A stretch of DNA of 64,000 nucleotides from Abditibacterium sp. (GTDB lineage: Bacteria > Armatimonadota > Abditibacteriia > Abditibacteriales > Abditibacteriaceae): the NCBI GenBank assembly GCA_030448265.1, contig JAUJNG010000014.1:62001-126000 (forward strand), in the 5' to 3' direction. Below, one piece after another: positions 24,514 to 32,567 of this stretch. Below the pieces are notes generated by a model. That model had not been told where the DNA came from. It saw only the letters and a program-made list of their open reading frames with translations, and made no database searches. Made by a program: the position numbers and the translations under genes. Within the stretch, counting starts at the first letter, position 1. Each line of letters begins with the position of its first letter.

Positions 24514-25287
24514 ATGTCGAATCAGAACCGTAAATGTGTTGCGGGCTTTACGCTCATCGAGTTGCTTGTCGTCGTGGCGATTATTTCGATCCTGGCGGCT
24601 ATTTTGTTCCCCGTTTTCGGGCGCGCGCGGGAAAATGCGCGCAAGGCTTCCTGCCTTTCCAATGTGAAACAGATTGGTCTGGGCTGGCTGCAATACTCGC
24701 AGGATTACGACGAAATCCTCATGCGCGTTTCCACCGCCGGAACTGGGGGCAAAACCTTCTTCTGGTGGGGAAGCTGGGACGGCACCACGCTGCGCGAAAA
24801 CGAAGGCTTGTTGCAGCCTTACATGAAGAGCAGCCAGGTTCAAGCCTGCCCCTCCTTCGAAAACAAGCTGCGAGCCGCTCTGGGCCTGACCGGTTTCGCC
24901 TACAACAACTCGTATTTCAGCCCCGCGAATTACCCGCCGCCCTCCTTCATCGAAGTTCCCCTTCCCGTGAGTCTGGCCGCCATTGCTTCTCCCGCCGAAA
25001 CGGTGGCCTTCGCCGACTCCGCGCGCATCCAGTTCGGCGATAAAAAGACCCTGGAAGGCAACTCTTACCTCTCCAAACCCAGTGATAATTACCCGTCCTT
25101 CCACGCGCGCCACAACCAGATGGGCAACGTGCTATGGGCCGACGGTCACGCCAAAGCGACCAAGCCGGTGATGCGTTCGGGCAGTTTCGGCTTTGGCTTC
25201 ACTGCCGAACCTTTTCTTGAACACCACCTCGGCGACCTCGACCGCGACGGCAACCTGATTACCAACGAACTGTTCGATCTCGAATGA
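24514..25287 (+). CDS. Pseudopilin-like DUF1559 protein with C-terminal EF-hand-like loop, first gene of B12 operon
   Basis: 257 residues. The type-IV-pilin leader (basic start, cleavage before [18 protein letters not shown]) anchors the protein in the inner membrane or a pilus. Then comes [20 protein letters not shown], shared with the second pseudopilin at 33585, and the late DUF1559 motif [16 protein letters not shown]. The C-terminus [12 protein letters not shown] has D-x-D-x-D-G spacing and a Glu at position 12, an EF-hand/dockerin-like calcium loop. AAAGGA precedes the ATG. It is the first gene after the cobalamin riboswitch and overlaps the next gene by 4 nt, so it is B12-regulated. 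Its job there is unknown; a surface structure helping corrinoid capture is a hypothesis. Confidence 0.88.
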   Translation: MSNQNRKCVAGFTLIELLVVVAIISILAAILFPVFGRARENARKASCLSNVKQIGLGWLQYSQDYDEILMRVSTAGTGGKTFFWWGSWDGTTLRENEGLLQPYMKSSQVQACPSFENKLRAALGLTGFAYNNSYFSPANYPPPSFIEVPLPVSLAAIASPAETVAFADSARIQFGDKKTLEGNSYLSKPSDNYPSFHARHNQMGNVLWADGHAKATKPVMRSGSFGFGFTAEPFLEHHLGDLDRDGNLITNELFDLE

Positions 25288-25871
25288 AGCACCGGCACAA
25301 TCCGATGAATCAAAACAAAAACAATTCCCTGAATTTCGCCATCGCGGGCGTGCTGATTCTGCTGGCGTCAGCGTGCCGCTTGGTGCCGCACCCGATGAAC
25401 TTCACGCCCGTTTTGGCGGTTGCGCTTTTTGGCGGCGCGACGTTGCCGCGCCGCTTCGCCCTCGCCATTCCGCTTGGAGCGATGCTGCTCAGCGATCTCG
25501 CGCTGGGTTACGGCTTCGGCCCGATGAACGCGGTGATTTACGCCTGTTTCCTCGCCGCCGTCGGGCTGGGCTGGCTGCTGCGCGAAAAGCGCACCTGGGG
25601 GCGCACGCTGGGCGCGACGCTGGCCGGATCGCTGCTGTTTTTCGTGGCGACGAACTTTTTCGTGTGGTTCGGCCCGATGATGCCGCCGCCCTACGATTGT
25701 CCGCACACTCTCGCCGGTCTGGTCAAGTGCTACGTCATGGCGCTGCCGTTTTTCCGCAATGCCCTGGCGGGCGATATGTGCTGGACGCTGGGCCTGTTCG
25801 CGCTTCACCACGCGGCGAACGTGTGGGCCGCGACGCGCCACACCACGTCTGGCGGGCGATTGGCGGCATGA
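25284..25871 (+). CDS. DUF6580-type membrane protein, putative cobalamin-related transporter component
   Basis: 195 residues with about five to six membrane segments (roughly 14-32, 44-60, 66-82, 84-106, 118-140, 165-185). The conserved-looking motif [20 protein letters not shown] near the N-terminus matches DUF6580, a family often found with cobalamin-related genes; the arrangement resembles small S-component-like transporters. Start either at 25284 (ATGA overlapping the previous stop) or at 25305. Its 3' end overlaps the next gene by 4 nt. Likely transports a corrinoid or precursor, by context only. Confidence 0.75.
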   Translation: MKHRHNPMNQNKNNSLNFAIAGVLILLASACRLVPHPMNFTPVLAVALFGGATLPRRFALAIPLGAMLLSDLALGYGFGPMNAVIYACFLAAVGLGWLLREKRTWGRTLGATLAGSLLFFVATNFFVWFGPMMPPPYDCPHTLAGLVKCYVMALPFFRNALAGDMCWTLGLFALHHAANVWAATRHTTSGGRLAA

Positions 25872-26050
25872 AGAACGGCGAAACGCGCGAGGTGGCGCCT
25901 CAAGAGGAAACTGCCGGAAAAATCGAGACTTTCGACGCCGACGGTGCTTTGTCGCGCGCGTTTCTGCTCCGGCGCGGCTTCTGCTGTGAAAACGGCTGCA
26001 AAAACTGTCCCTACGGCTTCCACCTCAATCGCCAAAAAGGAAAATCGTGA
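25868..26050 (+). CDS. DUF5522-like small Cys-rich protein
   Basis: 60 residues. The C-terminal CCENGCKNCPYGFH motif, with four cysteines closely spaced, is the signature of DUF5522 proteins and suggests a metal or iron-sulfur site. It overlaps its neighbours by 4 nt on both sides (ATGA with the membrane protein, GTGA with the binding protein) and so is translated with them under the riboswitch. Its function is not known; an assembly or redox role in corrinoid processing is possible. Confidence 0.78.
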   Translation: MKNGETREVAPQEETAGKIETFDADGALSRAFLLRRGFCCENGCKNCPYGFHLNRQKGKS

Positions 26051-26997
26051 CGCGCATCGTTTCCCTGCTGCCCGCCGCGACCGAAATTGTCGGCGCGCTC
26101 GGTTTGATGGACTCGCTGGTGGGCGTGTCGCACGAATGCGATTTTCCCTTTCAGGCCAATCACAGGCCGCGCGTGACGCACTGCCCGATTCACAACGCGG
26201 GCCTGTCCAGCCCCGAAGTTGATCGCTGGGTGCGCGAAACCCTCGCCACAAACGGCACGCTTTACACACTCGATGAACCCTTGATGCGCGAGTTGCGCCC
26301 CGACCTCATCCTGACCCAGAAGCTGTGCGACGTGTGCGCCGTCGGCTATGGTTCGGTGGCGAGGATGGCGGCCCAGCTTCCAGGGCCGCCCCGCGTCGTC
26401 AATCTGGAGCCGGCGTGTTTGAACGACGTGTTCGACAATATTCGCACCGCCGCCGCCATCGCGGGGGTGGCGCAGCGCGGCGCGGAAGTTGTTGCTCAGC
26501 TTCAAGAGCGCGTCGAGCGGGTGCGCGCCCGCGCCCAGAGCGCCGCGAACCGCCCGCGCTGCTATCTGATGGAATGGGTTGACCCGCCCTTTTGCGCCGG
26601 TCACTGGAATCCCGAACTCGTCGAACTGGCAGGCGGTATCGAAGTTTTCGGGCGCGCGGGGCAGCGTTCGACCCGCGTGGAGTGGGACGAGGTGTTGCAG
26701 GCGCAGCCCGAAAGGTTGGTGCTGGCGCTGTGCGGGTGGAGCGTGGAACGGGCGCGGCAGGATTTGCCCGTTTTGCAAGGCTACGCCGGTTGGGACGACC
26801 TGCCCGCCGTGCGGCGCGGCGCGGTTTTCGCCATCGACGGCAGCGCCTACGCCAGTCGTCCTGGCCCGCGTCTGGTCGAAACTCTGGAACTGCTCGCGGG
26901 CCTGCTGCACCCCGAATTGTTCCCCGAATTTGCGCTTCAAACCTGGCGCCCCGAACAGGTGGCGCGTCTCCAAACGGAACCGGTCTCCCTCCCATGA
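26047..26997 (+). CDS. BtuF-like cobalamin-binding protein, no obvious signal peptide
   Basis: 316 residues of the helical-backbone metal-receptor (BtuF/FecB-type) fold. RIVSLLPAATEIVGALGLMD, then VGVSHECDFP, and the second lobe around MEWVDPPFCAGHWNPELVELAGG match cobalamin-binding family members, the last being especially typical of the cytoplasmic 'CobN/BtuF-like' branch. No Sec signal or lipobox is seen, so the protein may stay in the cytoplasm or the annotated start is short; GTG at 26047 overlaps the previous stop and leaves no room upstream. It is B12-riboswitch controlled. No BtuC/BtuD or BtuB gene lies in this window. Confidence 0.88.
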   Translation: MTRIVSLLPAATEIVGALGLMDSLVGVSHECDFPFQANHRPRVTHCPIHNAGLSSPEVDRWVRETLATNGTLYTLDEPLMRELRPDLILTQKLCDVCAVGYGSVARMAAQLPGPPRVVNLEPACLNDVFDNIRTAAAIAGVAQRGAEVVAQLQERVERVRARAQSAANRPRCYLMEWVDPPFCAGHWNPELVELAGGIEVFGRAGQRSTRVEWDEVLQAQPERLVLALCGWSVERARQDLPVLQGYAGWDDLPAVRRGAVFAIDGSAYASRPGPRLVETLELLAGLLHPELFPEFALQTWRPEQVARLQTEPVSLP

Positions 26998-27668
26998 ACC
27001 CCGAACCTATCGCCCTGTCGTGGAGCGGCGGCAAGGACAGCGCGCTTGCGCTGCACGCCCTTCGCGCCTCCGGCCAATACGATGTGCGCGTTTTGCTCAC
27101 CACGGTGACCCAGAGCTACGAGCGCATCAGCGTGCATGGCGTGCGGCGCGTTTTGCTGGAGCGGCAGGCGCAGGCGCTGGGCGTGCCGCTCGAAATCGCG
27201 CTCATTCCGCCGTCCTGCACCAACGACGATTACGAGCGCTCCTTCGGCGCGGCGCTGGGGCGCTGCCGCGAAATGGGCATCACCAGCATGGCGGCAGGCG
27301 ATTTATATCTGGAAGATGTGCGCGCCTATCGAGAAACCCTCGCCGCGCGTCACGGTATGGAGGCGCGGTTTCCGCTCTGGGGCCGCGATACGGCGCGCGT
27401 GGCGCGCGATTTCATCGGCGCGAGCTTTGAGGCCATCCTTTCGTGCGTGGACACCCATGCCCTCGACAAAACTTTTGCCGGTCGTGCCTTCGACGCCCAG
27501 CTTTTGCGCGACCTGCCGCCCAATGTCGATCCCTGCGGCGAAAACGGCGAGTTTCACACTTTCGTGTGGAATGGCCCTAATTTTTCTGAGGCGATTCCCT
27601 GCGTGCGCGGTGAAGTCGTGCTGCGCGACGAGCGCTTCGCTTTCTGCGATCTGCTGCTCGATGAGTGA
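26994..27668 (+). CDS. Dph6-like N-type ATP pyrophosphatase, B12 operon
   Basis: 224 residues. The PP-loop SWSGGKDSALALHAL at the N-terminus and GENGEFHTFVWNGP near the C-terminus are the two signatures of the diphthine-ammonia-ligase-like (Dph6/MJ0570) family of ATP pyrophosphatases, which activate a carboxylate with ATP and transfer ammonia or another amine. Bacteria lack diphthamide, so its substrate is different; the operon suggests a corrinoid side chain. It overlaps btuF-like by 4 nt and ends the riboswitch operon. A second, diverged paralogue is at 60239-60913. Confidence 0.85.
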   Translation: MNPEPIALSWSGGKDSALALHALRASGQYDVRVLLTTVTQSYERISVHGVRRVLLERQAQALGVPLEIALIPPSCTNDDYERSFGAALGRCREMGITSMAAGDLYLEDVRAYRETLAARHGMEARFPLWGRDTARVARDFIGASFEAILSCVDTHALDKTFAGRAFDAQLLRDLPPNVDPCGENGEFHTFVWNGPNFSEAIPCVRGEVVLRDERFAFCDLLLDE

Positions 27669-27832
27669 AGTTCGCGGATGGAAGTTTTCGAAAATCAACC
27701 GCAAAGACACAGAGATTTTTAAGAGATGACTTAGGCTTCACTGTTTCACGGCGATGGCGAACGCGGATTTTGGCTCAAATGAAATTACAGCGTGTTTCAT
27801 TTGCGTTGTATCTTGGCCAAGGGTTCGCTCGA

Positions 27833-27988
27833 CTGAAGTCGGCGCTGACCCACAAGCGGGTGCCCCGCGCTGCGCGCTAACTTCCCGCCTTCGCGGGAAC
27901 CAGACTGCCTGTTTTCGGCGCAGGCCGAAAGTTAGCGCGCAGCGCGGGGCACCCGCTTGTGGGTCAGCGCCGACTTCAGTCGAGCGAA
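27833..27988. repeat. Long palindromic element TTCGCTCGACTGAAGTCGGCG, copy 2
   Basis: About 156 bp, with arms that continue through CCCACAAGCGGGTGCCCCGC. The 27669-28065 gap contains in addition an isolated left arm of a CACAGAG hairpin at 27702-27722 and nothing else that looks like a gene. Confidence 0.93.
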
Positions 27989-28044
27989 TTGATGCACATC
28001 GATTGAGACACTGTATAGCCACAGAGAACACAGATGAGGTCACA

Positions 28045-28080
28045 GATGAACACAGATCGTTTCGATTATCTGTGTTCATC
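28045..28080. repeat. Inverted repeat GATGAACACAGAT
   Basis: Arms 28045-28057 and 28068-28080, exact complements with a 10-nt loop. The right arm encodes the last residues and the stop of the NUDIX gene (VDEHR). Confidence 0.85.
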
Positions 28081-28485
28081 CACAATCCACTTGTGTCTTT
28101 GGATTAATTTTTCGATTAAAGCGGCGTTGGCGGGCGGAAAATTCTCGCTTCGCAGGTCGGCGGGCGTCATGAATCGAATCTCGGCGACTTCGCGTGCCAC
28201 GATTTCGCCCCCCACGATGTGGCAATGAAACGGATGCAATGTGACGCGGCGCTCTGGATATTCCCATTCGAGGCGTTCGCAGGGCACCAGAATCTCGATT
28301 TCGAGGCCGACTTCTTCATGCGCTTCACGAATCGCGGCCTTTTCGGACGATTCGCCGCTCTCGATTTTGCCGCCAGGAAACTCCCAGACATCGGGCAGAT
28401 GGTCGGCGTTCGATTGCCGCCGCGCCACCAAAACTTTGCCCCCGCGCCAGATGAGCGCGAGGGCGATGTGCAGATGCGGTTTCAT
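28066..28485 (-). CDS. NUDIX hydrolase (MutT-like)
   Basis: 139 residues. The Nudix box GGKIESGESSEKAAIREAHE followed by EVGLEI fits G-x5-E-x7-R-E-U-x-E-E-x-G-U. The compact length and VWEFPGGK are those of MutT-type nucleoside triphosphate diphosphatases that clean oxidised dGTP, so this is a likely role. The last five residues and the stop lie in the arm of an inverted repeat. A hairpin-type repeat also separates it from DUF1015. Confidence 0.9.
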   Translation of the reverse strand: MKPHLHIALALIWRGGKVLVARRQSNADHLPDVWEFPGGKIESGESSEKAAIREAHEEVGLEIEILVPCERLEWEYPERRVTLHPFHCHIVGGEIVAREVAEIRFMTPADLRSENFPPANAALIEKLIQRHKWIVDEHR

Positions 28486-28503
28486 AAATCGCTAAATTTC
28501 ATC

Positions 28504-28596
28504 TCACACCAAGAAACGAAGTTCACACCAAGGAACACAAAGATTTTTTAGAAACCTCTTTGTGTTCCTTGGTGTGAACTTCGTTTCTTGGTGTGA
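28504..28596. repeat. Inverted repeat, TCACACCAAGGAACACAAAG family
   Basis: Arms of about 40 bp (left from 28504, right ending 28596), nearly perfect, between the NUDIX and DUF1015 genes. Confidence 0.9.
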
Positions 28597-28605
28597 ACCT
28601 TTTCC

Positions 28606-29883
28606 TCAGTCGAGAGGCCGCAAAACCAGTCCCGTCGCCAGTTTGGGATAAAAATAAGTCGATTTCTGGGGCATTTTATCGCCGGCATCGGCCACTTTTT
28701 TCACCTGTTCCACCGGCGTTTCGCGCAGCAGGAACGCGGCGCCCGCTTCTCCGGTTTCGACCTGACGCATCGCTTCCCCTGCGTCGATGGTGTAGCTGAT
28801 ATGCGCGCCCGCCGCGACTTTGGCGGCATCAATGCCCAGTTGCTTGTCCAGAATCAAATCGCTCAACACCGCAACATCGAGCGCGTTGTAAGCCTCGCTT
28901 TTCGACCCATCGCGCGCGCTTTGCACGTTTTCGCCGCTTTGGAGACGCAGTAAATAGCTTTGCCCGCGCAAATGCAGTCCGAGCGCGTTTTGCGATTTAT
29001 CCACTTGGCCCAGCGCGGCCAAAAGAGCATTCGCATCGCCGGAAAACGGCTCGACGTTGAAAAATTCGCCCAGTTTGGCGGGAAGCGCGGCGGCTTCGGC
29101 GTCGGAGAGGGCTTTGACGATGCGATGTGTGGGCAAAACCACCAGTCCTTCGTCCTGCATCGAAACGCACATCATCATCACGCCGTTTTCGCCGCCGTTT
29201 TGATGGCCGGTTTCCTTGAAATAATTCAGCGCGGTTTCGTAGCGGTGGTGGCCGTCGGCAATCAGCACGCTTTCATTATCGAAAGCCGCTTCCAATCCAT
29301 TCACCATTTCATCGTCGCACAAAACCCAGAGGCGATGGGTGATGCCTTCGGCGTCGGTCGCCTGCGCTTTGGCGGGCGTCAAAACCACATCGCGAATCAA
29401 ACCGTCGATCCAGCCGTCTTCATCGGCGACAAGGCCAAAAATGGGACTGGTATTGGCCCTGAGCACGCGCAGCAGGTTGAGCCGGTCGGCTTTGGGGCCG
29501 CTCATGGTGTGTTCGTGCGGTTGCACGCCCGCGCCGAACTCTTCGAGAGTGAGAGCGCCAATCACGCCGCGCCGCTTGCGAATTTCGCCGCTCTGGGGCA
29601 GAGCGAATTCCTGTTCGTAGATGTAAAACGCCGAATCGTCGCGCTGCAAAATGCCTTCGGAAATCCATTTTTGCAGAGTTCGGGCGCAGGTTTGATATTG
29701 CTCATCGCTGGCCGCTTCGCCGTAGCGCGCCGCGAGTTCGACGGCGACGATGTTGTGGGGGTCGCGGGCCAAAAGTTCGTCGCGCGCGGCGCCTTTGATG
29801 ACATCGTAGGGCGGACAGATGGTGTTGGAGAGTTCGATTTGCGGGCTGTAGCGCAGGCCGCGAAAGGGGAGAAATTGTGCCAT
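28606..29883 (-). CDS. DUF1015 family protein
   Basis: 425 residues, the usual length for DUF1015. The N-terminus MAQFLPFRGLRYSP, the CPPYDVI motif at about residue 23-29, HEHTMSGPKADRL around 123-135 and IADGHHRYETALNY near 215 are the conserved blocks. The family is related to the ParB/sulfiredoxin-like superfamily that includes a serine kinase, so an ATP- or ADP-dependent phosphotransfer role is possible, but the activity is not established. Stands alone between two hairpin repeats. Confidence 0.88.
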   Translation of the reverse strand: MAQFLPFRGLRYSPQIELSNTICPPYDVIKGAARDELLARDPHNIVAVELAARYGEAASDEQYQTCARTLQKWISEGILQRDDSAFYIYEQEFALPQSGEIRKRRGVIGALTLEEFGAGVQPHEHTMSGPKADRLNLLRVLRANTSPIFGLVADEDGWIDGLIRDVVLTPAKAQATDAEGITHRLWVLCDDEMVNGLEAAFDNESVLIADGHHRYETALNYFKETGHQNGGENGVMMMCVSMQDEGLVVLPTHRIVKALSDAEAAALPAKLGEFFNVEPFSGDANALLAALGQVDKSQNALGLHLRGQSYLLRLQSGENVQSARDGSKSEAYNALDVAVLSDLILDKQLGIDAAKVAAGAHISYTIDAGEAMRQVETGEAGAAFLLRETPVEQVKKVADAGDKMPQKSTYFYPKLATGLVLRPLD

Positions 29884-29895
29884 TGGATTTTGGGG

Positions 29896-29992
29896 AATTC
29901 ACCACAGAGACACGGAGGCACAGAGAAGGGAAGAGTTTTGAGAAGAGAAAATCTCCAAAAATCTCTGCGCCTCTGTGTCTCTGTGGTGAATT
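29896..29992. repeat. Inverted repeat, CACAGAGACACGGAGGCACAGAG family
   Basis: Arms of about 35 bp, left from 29896, right ending about 29992 at the stop codon of gpmI. Confidence 0.9.
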
Positions 29993-31821
29993 TAAACGAG
30001 CAAATTTAAGCGGTTTCTGGCCGAATCCGCGAGTTTCGCCGCGAGTTCGTCCTCTTGATTTTCACACACATAAACGAGGCGCGTTTCGCCTTCGCGCAGC
30101 GCCGCGATGACTTCGGCGCGCGAGAGCGCCGCATTGACGCTGCCCGCGACCGCTTTTTGCAGCATCGCGCTGAAACTTGGCGCGTGAGCGCTGGGATCGA
30201 GAGTATCGACTTGATCGACTGATTCGCCCAGCAGGGAAATGCCCGTCATGGAGGCGGGCTTTTCGATGCCCATCAAATCGAGAAGCGTGGGCGCAATGTC
30301 GGCCAAACGACCGCCGTCGCGCAAGGTCGCATCGCTCGCGCCACCAAGCAGCACGCAGGGAACGGGATTGGTGGTGTGCGCGGTGTGCGGTTTTCCGGTT
30401 TTGGGGTCGAGCATCTGTTCGCAGTTGCCGTGATCCGCAATCACCAGAAGGGCGCCGCCCACTTCTTCGATGGCGCGCAGAATCTCGCCCAAACCGGCGT
30501 CGGCGGATTCGACGGCTTTGATGGCGGCTTCCAGAACGCCGGTGTGCCCCACCATGTCGGTCTGCGCGAAGTTGAGGATGATGGCGTCGAATTTTTGGCT
30601 CAAAATCGCGGCGACGACTTTTTCGGTCACTTCGGGACTGCTCATTTCGGGCTGCAAATCGTAAGTCGGCACGTCGGGCGAATTGACCAGGATGCGCTCT
30701 TCGCCGTTCCAGGGCGTTTCGAAACCGCCGGAAAAGAAGAAAGTGACGTGCGGATATTTTTCGGTTTCGGCGATGCGAAGCTGAGTTTTTTCGGCTTTGG
30801 CGATGGTTTCGCCCAGCCCGTCGTGGAGCGGGCGCGGGCCGAAAGCGTAGGGAGCGATTTGGTCTTCGCTGTAGCGCGTCAGGGTGGCGAAAAATACGTC
30901 GGGACGGGCGTTGCGTTTGAACGGCGCGCGTTCGAGGTCTTCGGGATTTTGCGGCAAATTTTGGTCGAAATCGGGGTCGAGAAACACCTGCATCAGCTCG
31001 CGGCCTCGGTCGGAGCGGTAGTTGAAAAAGATCACCGCGTCGCCATCGGCGATGCGCGGGCGCGGCGCGCCAGTTTCATCGAGAACGACCGTCGCGCCGA
31101 CGAATTCATCGCTTTCGCCGCGTTCGTAGGCGTTTTTGAGGGCCGCAATCGCGTCGGGCGCGGTATGGCCGAGGCCCTGCGTCAGACATTCGTAAGCCTG
31201 CTTCACGCGCGGCCAGCGTTTGTCGCGATCCATCGCGTAATAGCGGCCAATGACCGAAGCGACGCAGCCCGCGCCGGTTCGCATCATCTGTTCGAGAAGC
31301 CGTGAAACGAAGCCCAGACCGGAATCGGGCGGCGTGTCGCGGCCATCGGTGAAGGCGTGGAAACACACTTTATCTCCAACAAGTCCATGGCGCGCCGCCA
31401 TTTCCAAAAGGGCGAAATAATGGCCTTCGGAGGCGTGGACGTTGCCGTTCGAAGTCAGTCCCATGAGGTGAAGCCGCGTTCCGGCGTTTTTGACACGGTG
31501 AATCGCTTCCAGAATGACTGCGTTCTCGAAAAAATCGCCGGTCGCGATGGAATTGTCGATGAGCGACGAATCCTGAAACACGATGCGGCCCGCGCCGATG
31601 TTGAGATGGCCGACTTCGGAGTTGCCCATCACGCCAGGCGGCAGACCGACATCGGTGCCGTGCGCGGTGAGCTGGGTGTGCGGGCAACCCTTCCACAAAC
31701 GGTCGAAATGGGGCGTAGCGGCGAGCGTAACGGCGTTGGCGACGGGGTTGTCGGACAATCCCCAGCCATCGAGAATGACGAGCATGACGGGGCGGGGCGG
31801 GGAAGAAGGAGGATGGGCCAT
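29992..31821 (-). CDS. gpmI: 2,3-bisphosphoglycerate-independent phosphoglycerate mutase with C-terminal extension
   Basis: Interconverts 3- and 2-phosphoglycerate in glycolysis. 609 residues, about 60-90 more than usual. VMLVILDGWGLSD holds the first metal Asp, MGNSEVGHLNIGAGR the phospho-acceptor Ser (S68), then DGRDTPP and, near residue 480, VIADHGNCEQM and HTTNPVP. The normal protein ends soon after MTGISLLGES; the remaining ~65 residues (with AGSVNAALSRAEVIAALREG) form an extra helical tail of unknown role. The stop lies at the end of an inverted repeat. Monocistronic, with no glycolytic neighbours. Confidence 0.94.
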   Translation of the reverse strand: MAHPPSSPPRPVMLVILDGWGLSDNPVANAVTLAATPHFDRLWKGCPHTQLTAHGTDVGLPPGVMGNSEVGHLNIGAGRIVFQDSSLIDNSIATGDFFENAVILEAIHRVKNAGTRLHLMGLTSNGNVHASEGHYFALLEMAARHGLVGDKVCFHAFTDGRDTPPDSGLGFVSRLLEQMMRTGAGCVASVIGRYYAMDRDKRWPRVKQAYECLTQGLGHTAPDAIAALKNAYERGESDEFVGATVVLDETGAPRPRIADGDAVIFFNYRSDRGRELMQVFLDPDFDQNLPQNPEDLERAPFKRNARPDVFFATLTRYSEDQIAPYAFGPRPLHDGLGETIAKAEKTQLRIAETEKYPHVTFFFSGGFETPWNGEERILVNSPDVPTYDLQPEMSSPEVTEKVVAAILSQKFDAIILNFAQTDMVGHTGVLEAAIKAVESADAGLGEILRAIEEVGGALLVIADHGNCEQMLDPKTGKPHTAHTTNPVPCVLLGGASDATLRDGGRLADIAPTLLDLMGIEKPASMTGISLLGESVDQVDTLDPSAHAPSFSAMLQKAVAGSVNAALSRAEVIAALREGETRLVYVCENQEDELAAKLADSARNRLNLLV

Positions 31822-31862
31822 GAGAAAGCGAGGCGAGTTTAAGGGCGCGGCGCGTCAGGCGC

Positions 31863-31895
31863 AAAAAAGCGCGCCCAAAATTTGGACGCGCTTTT
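31863..31895 (-). terminator. Rho-independent terminator of the DUF892 gene
   Basis: AAAAGCGCG (31865-31873) and CGCGCTTTT (31887-31895) form the stem; on the minus strand it is followed by a T-run (A-run at 31863-31868). Confidence 0.75.
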
Positions 31896-31908
31896 CGCTA
31901 TTACTCGC

Positions 31909-32397
31909 TTAGACGGCTTTCAAATTGATGCCTTTTTCGGCGATTTCACTGAGTTTCTGGTTGGTGAGTTCCTCTTCGTTGAGGCTCTGGCCCAGCAGTT
32001 CTTTCACGTCGTCGGAGCCGACAGTTTTGGCCCAGGTGCAAATGGTGCCGTAAGTCGTGATTTCGTAGTGCTCGACTTTCTGCGCGGCAGCGATGAGCAG
32101 GGCGTCTTTGACTTCGGGGCTGGTGTCCTCGCTCATCAGGTGTTTGCCTTCTTTGAGAATGCCTTTCATCGCTTCGCAGGTGATGGCGGCGGGCGTTTCG
32201 CCGAGCAGACCGAAGGCTTGTTCGAGGCGCCCGATCTGGGTCTGAGTTTCGGTGGCGTGCTTTTCGAAACCGGCTTTGAGCGTCGGGTCGGTGGCTTTTT
32301 GCGCCATCTGGGGCAGCACTTCGGCGAGTTGTTGCTCGGCGGAATACAAGTCCTTCATTTCATCGATCATCGCTTCTTTGAGGTGGGTCATGCTCAT
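31909..32397 (-). CDS. DUF892/YciE-type ferritin-like protein
   Basis: 162 residues forming a four-helix bundle of the YciE/DUF892 family, stress-linked ferritin-like proteins. Helix 1 carries MKDLYSAEQQLAEVLPQM, helix 2 FEKHATETQTQIGRLEQ, helix 3 DALLIAAAQKVEHYEITTYG and helix 4 LLGQSLNEEELTNQKLSEIA, with Glu and His at the places that bind a di-metal site. Start at 32397 (MSMTHLKEA); an upstream in-frame start at 32454 reads through non-coding-like sequence. Followed by a terminator and separated from E1 alpha by an inverted repeat. Confidence 0.9.
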   Translation of the reverse strand: MSMTHLKEAMIDEMKDLYSAEQQLAEVLPQMAQKATDPTLKAGFEKHATETQTQIGRLEQAFGLLGETPAAITCEAMKGILKEGKHLMSEDTSPEVKDALLIAAAQKVEHYEITTYGTICTWAKTVGSDDVKELLGQSLNEEELTNQKLSEIAEKGINLKAV

Positions 32398-32478
32398 AAT
32401 GGGGGTTTTCTCCAGAGTTTGGGGTGGCTTTTGGGGCCGCGCGGCAAGTTGCAAGGGCGGTGCCGCTTTGGGGTTTCC

Positions 32479-32557
32479 CGCAGAGACGCGGGAGGCGCAG
32501 AGAGGAAAGAAGGTTTTTATTCCCTCTCAAAAATCTCCGCGCCTCCGCGTCTCTGCG
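32479..32557. repeat. Inverted repeat, GCAGAGACGCGGGAGGCGCAGAG family
   Basis: Arms of about 27 bp, left from 32479, right ending about 32557; same repeat theme as the CACAGAG family but GC-shifted. Lies between the E1 alpha stop and the DUF892 start. Confidence 0.85.
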
Positions 32558-32567
32558 CGAAATGATC

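Noticed and set aside
23440..25113. Long minus-strand open frame of 557 codons over the riboswitch region
   Set aside because: Only the BFN part (to 24003) looks like protein; the rest is the antisense of the riboswitch and the pseudopilin gene.
27754..27790. Possible remnant of a second dacB 3' end (GGCGAACGCGGATTTT... resembles GGCGGACGCGGATTTT at 23200)
   Set aside because: Similarity extends over only about 30 bp and then stops; too short to call a gene fragment, may be chance or a repeat scrap.
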